From Companilactobacillus kimchii DSM 13961 = JCM 10707 (GTDB lineage: Bacteria; Bacillota; Bacilli; Lactobacillales; Lactobacillaceae), in NCBI RefSeq assembly GCF_001435445.1, contig NZ_AZDH01000005.1, positions 124,001 to 188,000 of the forward strand: a DNA stretch of 64,000 nt. The letters are read 5' to 3'. Within the stretch, counting starts at the first letter, position 1; each line of letters starts with the position of its first letter. Under the pieces are notes generated by a model, which saw only the letters and a list, made by a program, of their open reading frames with translations, had not been told where the DNA came from and ran no database searches. A program made the position numbers and the translations under genes. This document shows, piece after piece, positions 27,953 through 38,200 of the stretch.

Positions 27953-28723
27953 ATGGATGTTGAAATAAAACGTGATGGTTTAACTTTACGAGGGACGTTG
28001 GTTAAACCACAAACTGAGGAATTTAATTTAGTAGTTTTGATGCATGGTTTTACTTCCAATCGTGGAATTGACCCAGATCAACTACTTTACCAATTAGCAC
28101 AACGTTTTGAAGCTAAGGGGATGGCTACTTTGCGTTTTGACTTTAATGGTCATGGACAAAGTGATGGTCGTTTTCAAGATATGACTGTCTTAAATGAAAT
28201 CAGTGACGGTAAGGCCATTTTAGATTATGCTCGTAGTATTAAAGGCGTTAAGAAGTTGTATCTTTTGGGACATTCTCAAGGTGGAGTAGTCGCTAGTATG
28301 ATTGCTGGTTATTATCATGACAAAATCGATAAGTTGGCCCTTCTAGCTCCAGCCGCAACTTTAAAAGATGATGCTTTGAAAGGTAATACGCAAGGTTACA
28401 CATATGATCCACAAAACATTCCAGATACTTTACCAATCAAAAAGGGTTTAACACTAGGAGGTTTCTATCTTCGAACAGCGCAAACTCTACCTATTTATGA
28501 CGTTGCTAAAGAATATCAAGGTCCAGTTTGTTTGTTGCATGGTTTGAAAGATACCGTGGTCGATAAGATTGCTTCAACTAGATACGATGACGTTTATCAA
28601 AATGATCAGTTATATTTGTTAGATGATGCTGATCATGGGTTTTCCATTGGAAATTCCCGTCAGGAAGCATTGAATATAACGACGAGGTTCTTTCTAGAGA
28701 GCGGAACAAGCCCGATTCAGTAG
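27953..28723 (+). CDS. Alpha/beta hydrolase, cinnamoyl/feruloyl esterase-like
   Basis: This 256-aa protein has oxyanion loop LMHGFTSNRG, RFDFNGHGQSDGRF (~61-74), nucleophile elbow GHSQGG with Ser108, acid in LHGLKDTVVD and His in DADHGF. These fit the Lactobacillus cinnamoyl esterases that release hydroxycinnamic acids from plant esters, though a general carboxylesterase role is also possible. Start ATG 27953 has AAGGAGAG in front; the longer in-frame extension to 27866 has no RBS. The last codons overlap the start of repeat copy C. Confidence 0.85.
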   Translation: MDVEIKRDGLTLRGTLVKPQTEEFNLVVLMHGFTSNRGIDPDQLLYQLAQRFEAKGMATLRFDFNGHGQSDGRFQDMTVLNEISDGKAILDYARSIKGVKKLYLLGHSQGGVVASMIAGYYHDKIDKLALLAPAATLKDDALKGNTQGYTYDPQNIPDTLPIKKGLTLGGFYLRTAQTLPIYDVAKEYQGPVCLLHGLKDTVVDKIASTRYDDVYQNDQLYLLDDADHGFSIGNSRQEALNITTRFFLESGTSPIQ

Positions 28724-28775
28724 AGAGTTGCCCTTGTGTAGCTCGTTTTCACTATAAAACATAGAACTTTGGTTA
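28697..28775 (+). repeat. Structured 3' UTR repeat, copy C (short form)
   Basis: It starts inside the end of the esterase gene with GAGAGCGGAACAAGCCCG and ends with GTAGCTCGTTTTCAC and AAACATAGAAC. These blocks match the two ends of copy B read in gene orientation. The central hairpin of copies A and B is missing, so this looks like an internally deleted member. It again lies between stop codon and terminator. Confidence 0.6.
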
Positions 28776-28800
28776 TTTATAAATAAAAAATCAGTACAAA

Positions 28801-28845
28801 AAAGCTCAGTGTAGACCATCAATATGGCTAATACACTGGGCTTTT
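28801..28845. terminator. Bidirectional intrinsic terminator
   Basis: AAAGCTCAGTGTA pairs with TACACTGGGCTTT across an 18-base loop, with A/T tracts on both sides. It lies between the esterase and the convergent nitroreductase. Confidence 0.85.
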
Positions 28846-29508
28846 CTAGTCTTTAAATTTTAGGATTTTCTCAACAGGTTCACGTTTTGATTGATAAGTG
28901 TTGATTGTGGCATCTTTAGGATAACCAATAGAAATACCAATAGCTAAAGTTTCATCGTCAGGAATTTCCATTGCTTGGCGGATAACGTCTGGAAAACGTA
29001 CGCTGGTATAAGTTGGAATCGTATCAAGTCCCTTATCTTTAGCCGCTAACATCAAAGTCTGGGCAAACGAACCAGCATCGAAGACGGACCAAAGTGAAGA
29101 ACCTTTAGGAATTGTGAGAAAAATTATTGTGGGTGAATGATAAAGATTAGTGCTGGCACCACTCATTTTTTCGTGAGCTTCATCAAAGTTTTCAAAATGG
29201 TGGACGATTTCATGGCGCCACTGCTTCATGTTAATTTGAGTTTCAGGACTCCAGTCATCACGGTGCATGACTGGAAATTCGGGATTACCTTTTTCTGCAT
29301 CCTTTTGAATATAAGTATCCTTGATACTTTGAAGTGTTTTGCCTGTGGCAACGTAAACTTTCCAAGGTTGAGAGTTGACCCAAGAAGGAGCCTGTTGTGC
29401 CAATTCAATAATCTCTGTTAGAACCTCTTGAGAGACTGGTTCATCCTTGAAATCGCGAACTGAGTGACGCTGTTTGACGACATCTGTAAAATCCGTATTT
29501 TTCTCCAT
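28846..29508 (-). CDS. Nitroreductase family protein
   Basis: This 220-aa protein has the FMN-binding start VVKQRHSVRDFKDEPVS (~10-26), AQQAPSWVNSQPWKVYV (~38-54) and a C-terminal IGISIGYPKD, the standard nitroreductase pattern. These NAD(P)H-dependent FMN enzymes reduce nitroaromatics, quinones or enones. Single gene. Its last codons end next to the terminator at 28801. Confidence 0.93.
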   Translation of the reverse strand: MEKNTDFTDVVKQRHSVRDFKDEPVSQEVLTEIIELAQQAPSWVNSQPWKVYVATGKTLQSIKDTYIQKDAEKGNPEFPVMHRDDWSPETQINMKQWRHEIVHHFENFDEAHEKMSGASTNLYHSPTIIFLTIPKGSSLWSVFDAGSFAQTLMLAAKDKGLDTIPTYTSVRFPDVIRQAMEIPDDETLAIGISIGYPKDATINTYQSKREPVEKILKFKD

Positions 29509-29622
29509 TTCTTTTAAGTATTACTAAAAGCTATAGTAATCCATTATTAATAAGTATTTAACATTATAATAGTCAATCCGTATAATGAAATCAATCAATG
29601 AGTTAGGAAATGAGGTAGTCGT

Positions 29623-30165
29623 TTGGAATCAAAATTAGATTTGGGAACACCGGCCTATGATGGGATTCAAAAAAATATCGATGTGAACCAGAAATTAGTT
29701 CAAGAATTGAATACCGGTGCTCATGATACTGACGAAGTTCGTAAAATGGTAAGTCAGATTACTAATGAGAAGGTTGATCCATCGACTGAAATTCGTTTAC
29801 CTTTTTATACTGATTATGGACGAAATTTACATTTGGGTAAGAACGTCTTCATTAATGCCGGTGTGACTTTTACTGATTTGGGTGGAATTTATATTGGAAA
29901 TAATGTTTTGATTGGACCTAATGTGACGATTGTTTCGGTTAATCATCGGATTGAACCTAGTCAGAGGCGGCATTTAAATTTAAAGTCAGTTTACATTCAT
30001 GATAATGCTTGGTTAGGTGCAAATGTTACTATCACGCCGGGAACAGTTATTGGTGAAAATGCAATCGTAGGTGCTGGAGCTGTGGTAACAAAAGATGTTC
30101 CTGCTAACACGATTGTGGCTGGAGTACCAGCTAAAATTATTAGAAAAATTGAGGTAGAAAATTAA
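29623..30165 (+). CDS. Sugar O-acetyltransferase (hexapeptide-repeat family)
   Basis: This 180-aa left-handed beta-helix protein resembles maltose/galactoside acetyltransferases: LPFYTDYGRNLHLGKNVFIN (~56-75), GVTFTDLGGIYIGNNVLIGP, VNHRIEP with the catalytic-type His and GAGAVVTKDVPANTIVAGVPA near the end. It transfers acetyl from acetyl-CoA to a sugar hydroxyl, possibly for detoxification. No ATG is usable; TTG 29623 has GAGG at a good distance. Its stop overlaps the next ATG by one base, so it is coupled to the SDR gene. Confidence 0.88.
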   Translation: MESKLDLGTPAYDGIQKNIDVNQKLVQELNTGAHDTDEVRKMVSQITNEKVDPSTEIRLPFYTDYGRNLHLGKNVFINAGVTFTDLGGIYIGNNVLIGPNVTIVSVNHRIEPSQRRHLNLKSVYIHDNAWLGANVTITPGTVIGENAIVGAGAVVTKDVPANTIVAGVPAKIIRKIEVEN

Positions 30166-30914
30166 TGAGTTTAAAAGATAAAGTAGTTGTAATTATGGGA
30201 GCTTCTAGTGGTATTGGTGCCGCTACAGCAAAACTTTTGGCTGGCGAAGGTGCTAAAGTAACTATCGCTGCTAGAAGAATGAATCGTTTGGAAGAAATTA
30301 AAAAAGATAATCCTGCTGGTGATATTTTAGTAGTAGAAGCTGATGTTACTAAAGCTGATGATGTCCAAAATGTTATTGATAAAACCGTAGCTGAGTATGG
30401 TCGTGTTGATGCTTTATTCAACAATGCAGGGATCATGCCAGTTAATAACTTGGATCAAATTGCCCGTGACGAATGGCAAAATATGATGGACATCAATGTT
30501 AAAGGTGTGCTAAACGGCATTGCGGCGGCTTTACCAATTATGAAGAAACAAAAGAGTGGACATGTGATCACCACTTCATCAGTTTTAGGTTATGAAGTTT
30601 TGCCTGGCTATGCAGCTTATTCAGGTACTAAGTACGCCGTTCGTGCAATTATGGAAGGACTTCGTCAAGAAGAACATCAGAATAATATTAAGACGACAAT
30701 TATTGCGCCAGGTTCTGTTAAGACTGAACTTTTCGATTCCATCAATAATGATGAAGTACGTAATGGTTTGAAAGAAGCTATGAAGCAACCTGGCTCAGGA
30801 ATGATGGCCCTTCAACCAGAAGAGATTGCTCAAGCAGTTGCTTTTGTAATTGATACACCAGCTAATATGGCTGTAAATGAAATGGTAATTCGTCCTACAG
30901 GACAAGAAGTATAA
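30165..30914 (+). CDS. SDR family oxidoreductase
   Basis: This 249-aa classical short-chain dehydrogenase has VIMGASSGIGAATAKL (~9-24), NNAGIMP (~87-93), catalytic Ser in TTSSVLGYEV and YSGTKYAV (Tyr-xxx-Lys, ~152-159). AARRMNR after the second strand suggests NADP preference. Second gene of a three-gene run (acetyltransferase, SDR, AKR). Confidence 0.93.
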   Translation: MSLKDKVVVIMGASSGIGAATAKLLAGEGAKVTIAARRMNRLEEIKKDNPAGDILVVEADVTKADDVQNVIDKTVAEYGRVDALFNNAGIMPVNNLDQIARDEWQNMMDINVKGVLNGIAAALPIMKKQKSGHVITTSSVLGYEVLPGYAAYSGTKYAVRAIMEGLRQEEHQNNIKTTIIAPGSVKTELFDSINNDEVRNGLKEAMKQPGSGMMALQPEEIAQAVAFVIDTPANMAVNEMVIRPTGQEV

Positions 30915-30921
30915 ACAAACT

Positions 30922-30940
30922 TATAATAGAAACGGTTACA
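30922..30940 (+). promoter_or_regulatory. Possible promoter with cre-like site
   Basis: TATAAT (30922-30927) overlaps TAGAAACGGTTACA (30927-30940), which matches the cre consensus at 12 of 14 positions. It may give the aldo/keto reductase a separate, glucose-repressed start. No good -35 was seen. Confidence 0.4.
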
Positions 30941-30956
30941 AATAAGGAGGACTTTT

Positions 30957-31823
30957 ATGACAATTTTTGATGAAACATTTACGATGAACAATGGTGTAAA
31001 GATTCCTAAATTGGCTTTAGGTGTTTGGGAAATTCCTGACGATCAAACAGCTGATGCTGTAAAGAGCGCAGTTAAGATTGGTTACAGACATATTGATACT
31101 GCTCAAGCATACGGCAATGAACGTGGTGTTGGTGAAGGTGTTCGCAATGCTGGAGTACCTCGTGACCAACTTTTCGTTAATTCAAAAGTTGCGGCTGAAA
31201 TCAAGAATTACGATGAAGCTAAACAATCAATCGATGAAACTTTAAGTAAGATGGGCTTGGACTACTTGGATATGATGATTATTCATAATCCGCAACCTTG
31301 GAAAGAAGTTAACCAAGGAAACGATCGCCATTTTGAGGGTAATTTGGAAACATGGCGCGCAATGGAAGACGCTGTTAAAGCTGGTAAGCTAAAGACTATT
31401 GGTGTTTCAAGTTTCCAAAAGGAAGACTTGGATAATTTGATTAAGAATAGTGATACTAAACCTGCCGTTAATCAAGTTCAAATTCATATTGGCGATACGC
31501 CAACTGATATTATCAAGTATTCTCAAGATAACGGAATCGTTGTTGAAGCATTTTCACCAATTGCTCACGGTGCTGCTATGAACAATGATTTGATCAAGAA
31601 GATGGCCGCTAAATATAACGTCAGTGTGCCACAATTGTGCATTCGTTATGACTGGCAATTAAACGTTGTCGTTCTACCTAAGACAGCTAATCCAGATCAT
31701 ATGAAATCAAACGCTGATATTGACTTTGAAATTTCTGATGAAGACATGAAGACTTTGGCAAAGCTTGACCAAATGGAATATGGCGATGCTAGTGTATTTC
31801 CTGTTTTTGGTGGAAAACTCTAA
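30957..31823 (+). CDS. Aldo/keto reductase
   Basis: This 288-aa TIM-barrel reductase has GYRHIDTAQAYGNE (catalytic Asp and Tyr, ~42-55), FVNSKVAAE (Lys), MMIIHNPQPW (His) and the C-terminal VVLPKTANPDHMKSN NADPH-binding loop. It resembles 2,5-diketo-gluconate and prostaglandin-type reductases that reduce small aldehydes and ketones. AAGGAGG precedes the ATG. One of three AKR genes in the window, the least similar to the other two. Confidence 0.93.
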   Translation: MTIFDETFTMNNGVKIPKLALGVWEIPDDQTADAVKSAVKIGYRHIDTAQAYGNERGVGEGVRNAGVPRDQLFVNSKVAAEIKNYDEAKQSIDETLSKMGLDYLDMMIIHNPQPWKEVNQGNDRHFEGNLETWRAMEDAVKAGKLKTIGVSSFQKEDLDNLIKNSDTKPAVNQVQIHIGDTPTDIIKYSQDNGIVVEAFSPIAHGAAMNNDLIKKMAAKYNVSVPQLCIRYDWQLNVVVLPKTANPDHMKSNADIDFEISDEDMKTLAKLDQMEYGDASVFPVFGGKL

Positions 31824-31841
31824 AATATTAAGAATAGATAG

Positions 31842-31896
31842 AAAGTGCTCCGTAATTATTAGACGAGAAATCTAACAATTACGGAGCACTTTTTTT
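31842..31896 (+). terminator. Strong intrinsic terminator
   Basis: A stem of about 22 positions with one mismatch (31842-31863 / 31871-31892) with a 7-base loop and T run. It ends the acetyltransferase-SDR-AKR unit. Confidence 0.93.
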
Positions 31897-32154
31897 AAAT
31901 GTTTTTTCACATACTTTAAAAATAATCAAAATCATTCTTTTTCTATATTAGACTCTCAAATTCTAGGGATTTAAACATAATAATCTTTGTTTATATTTCA
32001 ATCGATAATAAAGAAAAATCATTAAAAAATAAAATGATTTCAAAAAAATGGTGTATTCAAACTCCTATTAAGTCAAAATCTCGTTTGTCTTATAAAATCA
32101 AATTATTTGGGATATATAAGTTTATCGAAATATTGGTTATTTTTTTTTTGATAG
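31897..32154. other. AT-rich non-coding stretch upstream of giant gene 2
   Basis: About 260 bp with no ORF. It contains long A and T runs and imperfect inverted repeats (AAAATCATT / AATGATTT, around 32018-32040), which suggests bent DNA before a highly expressed gene. No clear -35/-10 pair could be fixed. Confidence 0.4.
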
Positions 32155-32212
32155 TGATAAAATTTAAGTTATTAAGCTAATTAATTGCTCGTCGAAAATC
32201 GGAGGGGATTTT
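32155..32212 (+). promoter_or_regulatory. 5' leader of giant gene 2
   Basis: AAATTTAAGTTATTAAG then CTCGTCGAAAATCGGAGGGG, in the same order as the leader of giant gene 1. The RBS GGAGGGG is 8 bases from ATG 32216. Confidence 0.55.
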
Positions 32213-32215
32213 GTG

Positions 32216-35200
32216 ATGAAAAAAAGAAATATTAAATATATAGGTAGCGCCGTTGCAGTCGCACTGCTTGCCGCCGGTTCTCCAATCATTATTAATCAAA
32301 TAGCTCCATCAACTGTTGTTGAAGCAGCAGGACAAGCTATTACTAATCCAGATTTAACGCCAACACAAATGTTGACGGCATTTAGGAACCAATTCGATGA
32401 TAGATATGTTGCCAGTACAGATAGTTTGACAGCAGCTTTACAAAATATAGTAAAAACGGATCAAATGAGTACAGACTTTTTTTACTTCAGTCCTAATAAA
32501 CTTCAACATATTTATGATATTCAAAATAATGCCGGTATAAATGGATTAAAGGATCAAGATCCAAGTAAAATACAAGTGCCTTATTATTTTGGAACATCTC
32601 CTAGATGGCAAGATACGGATTATTATTATCGCGATATTATGGGCTATTTTTCAATTAGAGGTGCTGGTAAAGACGAAGACGAACAGCTCAGTACCCTTCA
32701 GGATATCTTAGATTTGGCGGACAGGATTACAAAAGGAACAGTTAAATTACCTATAATCGTCGGAGTTCACTTACGTCAAGGTAGTGAGGGTAATTATGCA
32801 ACACCTTCTTTGCAAGGTGTACCTGATAACTTAAAAGATTTCTACTTCAAAATAGATACAAGTAGACTGGATATAACTAAAGATACTAAGCCAACATCAG
32901 TATCTACTGGGACATCTACTTCAGACTCTCCATTACAAAGTGGTAATAATTCACTTCTTGTAACTGACAATTATTCTAATAAATATAGTGATTCCGAAGA
33001 TATGGCTAGAACACCTATTTACGGGAAAAGTCTCTTTACATCATCTGATGCGGCCTTAAAGTATGCTAAAAGCGATACTTTTGATCCAACCGATTCTACA
33101 CAGAGTAATGCAGGTGATACTGTAAATTCAACAGGAAAAATTATAAAGGGTGGTACGACTTATTATCAAACTGTCTCTTATAAATTGGATAATGGTAAAG
33201 ATAAGGCTATTGAAAATGTGATAAGCAGTGCCATTGATCCCTTAACACAGTCTGTACTTAGACCATATGAAACGTATATTAACGGCAGCAGTACTCAGGG
33301 AGTAGATGGGACAGATTATGCGTTCAATAGGTCTCTTAAATCTGGGACAACAGATCAATATATTGGAATGATAACAGTTGTTCGACCAATTGTTGTTGCT
33401 GGTAAGGCTATTTTTAATTTTACTAGTCCAAAAGTAACTGTAAATTCCTCCGCCTCTTTAGCTGATAATTCAAAGTTATCAGATACCTCTGGAGATAAAT
33501 TGATAGATGAATATGGAAATGAAGTTGCGACAAGTAAGATAGAACCTGGTGAAACTTATTATACTGATGCTGCTGCAACAAATGTGGCCAATGATGCAGT
33601 TGTCGATGGGAAATTTGTCAAAGCGGAAACCTACTATCGTAAAATAACTTTTACTCTAAGTGGGGATACAAGCAATCTCAGTTTCTCAAGTGACAAGGTT
33701 GCTAGTACCAAAAATACTGTTACATTTAGTCAGCCAGTTATAGTTCAAAATAGTGTTTCGGCTAATATAAATAGTGTGAACTCAACAGTTGGAAGTCCGG
33801 TATCAGATGACGTTTCAGACGATACATTAAGTAATGCTGCCTTAATTGATTCTTCTCGAGGTAATAATGGAGTCAGTTTTGGAACTAAATATTATAAAGA
33901 TAACGGAGATAGCGCTTACGACAGTTTGATTCTAGACAATAAAGCTACTGCTGAAACCGATGTCGTTGATGCTAGCAACAATTTTGCTAAAACTGGTGCT
34001 TATTTACGTACGATTACCTTCTATTTGACTAAAGGGGCAATAGCTAATAATAGTTTCGATGCGGTTGATCCTAATGTCAGAGTTAATAAAGAAGAGAGTA
34101 CTGTAACTTATGTTCAACATATTAAAATAAATGCAGTCGGAATTAAGCCTAAAATTGAAAATCTAAATGTTCCAATGGGGACTCAAACCTCCGATATAAA
34201 ATTAGCCGTAGCCGATAATACTAAGGATACTTTAGTGGATGGTGATACATCACTTCTTGATACAAATAAAGGTGTTAATGGTATAGGGTTGGGAACAATT
34301 TATTATGATGACCCACAATTGAATACAGAAGATGCTGATATTCAAAGGACTGGTCGATTAGAGAATTCAACGACGTACTATCGAACAATTAAATTCTATT
34401 TGACTGATGATGCTTATAATAAGTATTCATTCCCAGGTTCATATGGTGAACCCAATGCAACTGAAAAATCAGTAACTTATGTTCAATCTGTTACAGTCAA
34501 TCAAGCAGGAACAGCAACCTTTGCTAACAAAGTTTTAACTGTTGCGGCCGGAACTACACCAAGTGGTACAGATATAGATGGAACAAAGTTAACTGATACG
34601 TCAAGCTATACTCTGGACGATGATGATACTAAAGCATCAATTATTACTAAAAATAGTGTAATCATTGGTGATTACTATGGATCTGAAACTGATGCAAAGG
34701 ATAGAACAAATCCTTTAGAGATTACTTTCTTTGAACCAAATAAGACATATTATCGTCTGATTGCAATTAAAGTTAATTCCGGTGATGGCTATGCTTATAC
34801 ATATCCAGGGGCTGACTCAGTTGATAAAGATAACGATATAGTTATCTTTATTCAAGCTATCAAGGTTAACAAAGACTCTGCAACTGTAAATGTCGGAACT
34901 ATTAATACTACATCAGGATCAATGACATCAACCTTAGATAATGATTTCACGGGTGATTCTGTTGAAAATAGTACTGGTTCAATTGTTACAGATAATGGTA
35001 TAAGTTTTGGTTCAACTTATTATGATAAGTCAACAGAGGCTTTGTCTGGGGATACCTCAAAGAAAACAGCAAGAGTTACAAGTGATGGTGAAATAACCGG
35101 TAGTGGTAATTTGTACCGTACGATCACTTTTAATTTGAAGGCAGGAGCAGGATCTGAAAATATCTTTACTCCAGGTACTTTGAATACTGATTATGTGATC

Positions 35201-38200
35201 AATGGTGACAAAATTACTTATGTTCAAACTATTAATGTTTCACCAGTAGCTGCAACAGCAACTATTAATCCGGTTAATGGAATTCAAGCTGGCACTAAGA
35301 CTAGTGATTCTCAAAACTTTGAAAATAGTGATATTACAGCTAACGGAACTTCGATTGTTGATGGAGACGGTCGAGTTGCGTATGGAACAACTTACTATGA
35401 TAGTATTGATGATTTTAAAAATAATAAGCCTTCTAATGATATAGGAAGCGATAATACATTTACTGCAGTTCATCCTTATTACAGAGAAGTAACTATTCAT
35501 TTAACAACTAATTCAGCTAGTGCTTATGAGTTTAGTGGTGATAACTTCGTTAGTGTTGATAAGGCAAACAATACAGTTACGTATTTACAAGAGGTTAAAG
35601 TTCAAACTGAACCAACACAAGCTAATATTGCTGATTTGCATACCTTAACAGGTATACCAATTGGTGATACTAAGTTAAATGATACGACCGGATATACTGT
35701 CACTGATAGTACGGGTTCGATTGTTGCTGATGGTGATAATAGTATTCAATTTGGAACAGATTATTTTGCTAAAGTACAGGATGTTATGGATGGTAATTCT
35801 CCAATTACTGATACGGTCTTTTCAGATGGCAGTTTCATTAAAAACGGTCCTGTTTATCGGACAGTTACTATTAACTTAAAGTCTGGAGCTATTGACAGGG
35901 ATGCCTTTGGAGAAGAAATCAATGGAGTAACACCTAGAGTAAACGGTTCTACTAGTGTTACCTATGTTCAAAAGATTGATGTCGAACAAAATGCTGCAAC
36001 TGCCAAAATTATTAGTTCAACAGTTAATGCCAGTACGTCAGTCAATGATGTACCAGAATCAAATGGTAATACGTTAACTGATAAAACTGGACATACAGTT
36101 ATTGCTGCTAATGGAATTCAATTTGATAACAGTGGTAAATTCTATGATGGTTTGGAAGACTATAAGAATGGCAAAGTAAGTTCTGACATTGTCGATGGTA
36201 AATTTAGTGTAGCTAAGACGTATTATCGTGCAATCACTTTTGCTTTAACACCCAGTGCCGCTAAAGCTGATGAATTCTTAGGTAATGATCTAGCGGGAAC
36301 TAATACTACTACCAATACGGTTACATATTTACAACCAGTTATTGTTGTAAATAATATTGCTACGGCTAATATTAAGGGCATTACAACAACTACAGCAACC
36401 CCTTCAAATGATGATAGTTTGAAGACGGCCAATGGTAGTGACATTGTAAGTAAATATAATTCACAAAACTTTGGTTCAATTGTTGCTGATGGTGGAATTA
36501 GTTATGGTACATCGTATTATGATTCTGAGGATGATTGGTATAGTGACACTCCTTCTCAAAGTGTAAAGGATAATAAGTTTCTTAAGAGTCGTGATTACTA
36601 TCGTACAATCACTTTCAAATTGACACCTAACGCTCTATTGGCTAATGATTTAAGTACAGTACCTAAGTTTAAACAAAATTCAGATGGATCTGTTTCCTAC
36701 GCTCAGCTAGTTCATGTTGATAGTTCAACCGTAACTCCGACAGTCGTTGATGCAATGGCAGACGCTGAATCTAGTGTGAAAACTGAACAAGATAGTGAAA
36801 AGAATAATATTAAAGATTCAGATGGTAAGACATTAGTAAGTCATGTTGATTATGGAAATACCTACTACGTTGACGGTTCAGATCCTACTAAAGTATTAAA
36901 TGGAACTGCTACGGTTGATCCGGAAGTTGTTCAAAATGGTGATTATGTAAAGGCTGGAACATATTACCGAACATTGACCTTTACTTTGAACGGTGATGCT
37001 TTGGATGCCAATACTTTGGCAGAAACACCTGAACATCAGCTTTCAAAAGACGGTAAGACTGTAACTTATGTGCAAAAGGTAATTATTAATTCAATAAATG
37101 CTAAGGTCACTGTATCTCCGGTAAATGCTAAAGTTGGTGATGTCCTTGATACCACAACAAATAACGATACATTGAATCTTGCTAACGATAAACAGACACA
37201 GATAAATGCCGATGTCAGTTTAGGTTCCCTTTATAAATCATCGAATGGTGCTTTAAATAGTATTAGTGGTAATGAAGCTACTGATGCAATTAGTGGCGGC
37301 AAATTTATTAAGGCAGGTACATATTATCGTTTAGTAACCTTTAAACCAACCGCTGGTACATTGGGTGGATACAAGTTTAATGACAGTAATGTACATGTAA
37401 ATATTGCTGACGGGACAGTTACCTATGTTCAAACCATTACAGTCGGTGCAAATCAAGTTGAACCAGTAACAGATAAAAGTGCCACTGTTACAGTCGGTTC
37501 AAGCGTTAAAGCTGAGCAAAATGGTGAACAGAATAAAGTTCAAGGTAATAATGGTAATTCAATAGTAAACAGTGTAACTTTTGGTAATTACTACTCAACT
37601 ACTAATAATAATGAGGCTGATGTTTTAAATGGTTCAGCTAAGAATATTGCTACTGGCGTAACTAGTGGTGATACTTATGCCAAAACAGGTGCATACTATC
37701 GTACAGTAACTTTTAATTTGAAAGATAACGTATTAGATAGTAGTAGTTTTGATAAAAATATATTTAAAGTTGACGAAGCAGCTAATACAGCAACCTTCGT
37801 TCAAACAATTACAATTAATAAGATTAATGCCAAGGTAACAGTCAATGTTGCTAACGCCAAAATCGGTGATTCAATTAATAATCTCCCTAGTGCTGACGGT
37901 TATACTTTAAATACTGATGACGCAAATAGTGCAGTTATTCCTGCAAATGCGAAGGCAGATACAAAGGTTTATAAAGATCAAGATTTAACCAAACTGGTTA
38001 CTGGTGATAAGTTTGATGAAGCTGGAACTTACTATCGTGCCATTACCTTCACTCCAACAGCTAATCCAGCTGATTACTATAATGTTAAGGACGCTACTGT
38101 AAACTCTGACGGAACGATTACATATGTCCAAGCAATTACAGTTGGTGCAGGTCAAGTTGAACCAGTAACAGATAAAAGTGTCACTGTTACAGTCGGTTCA

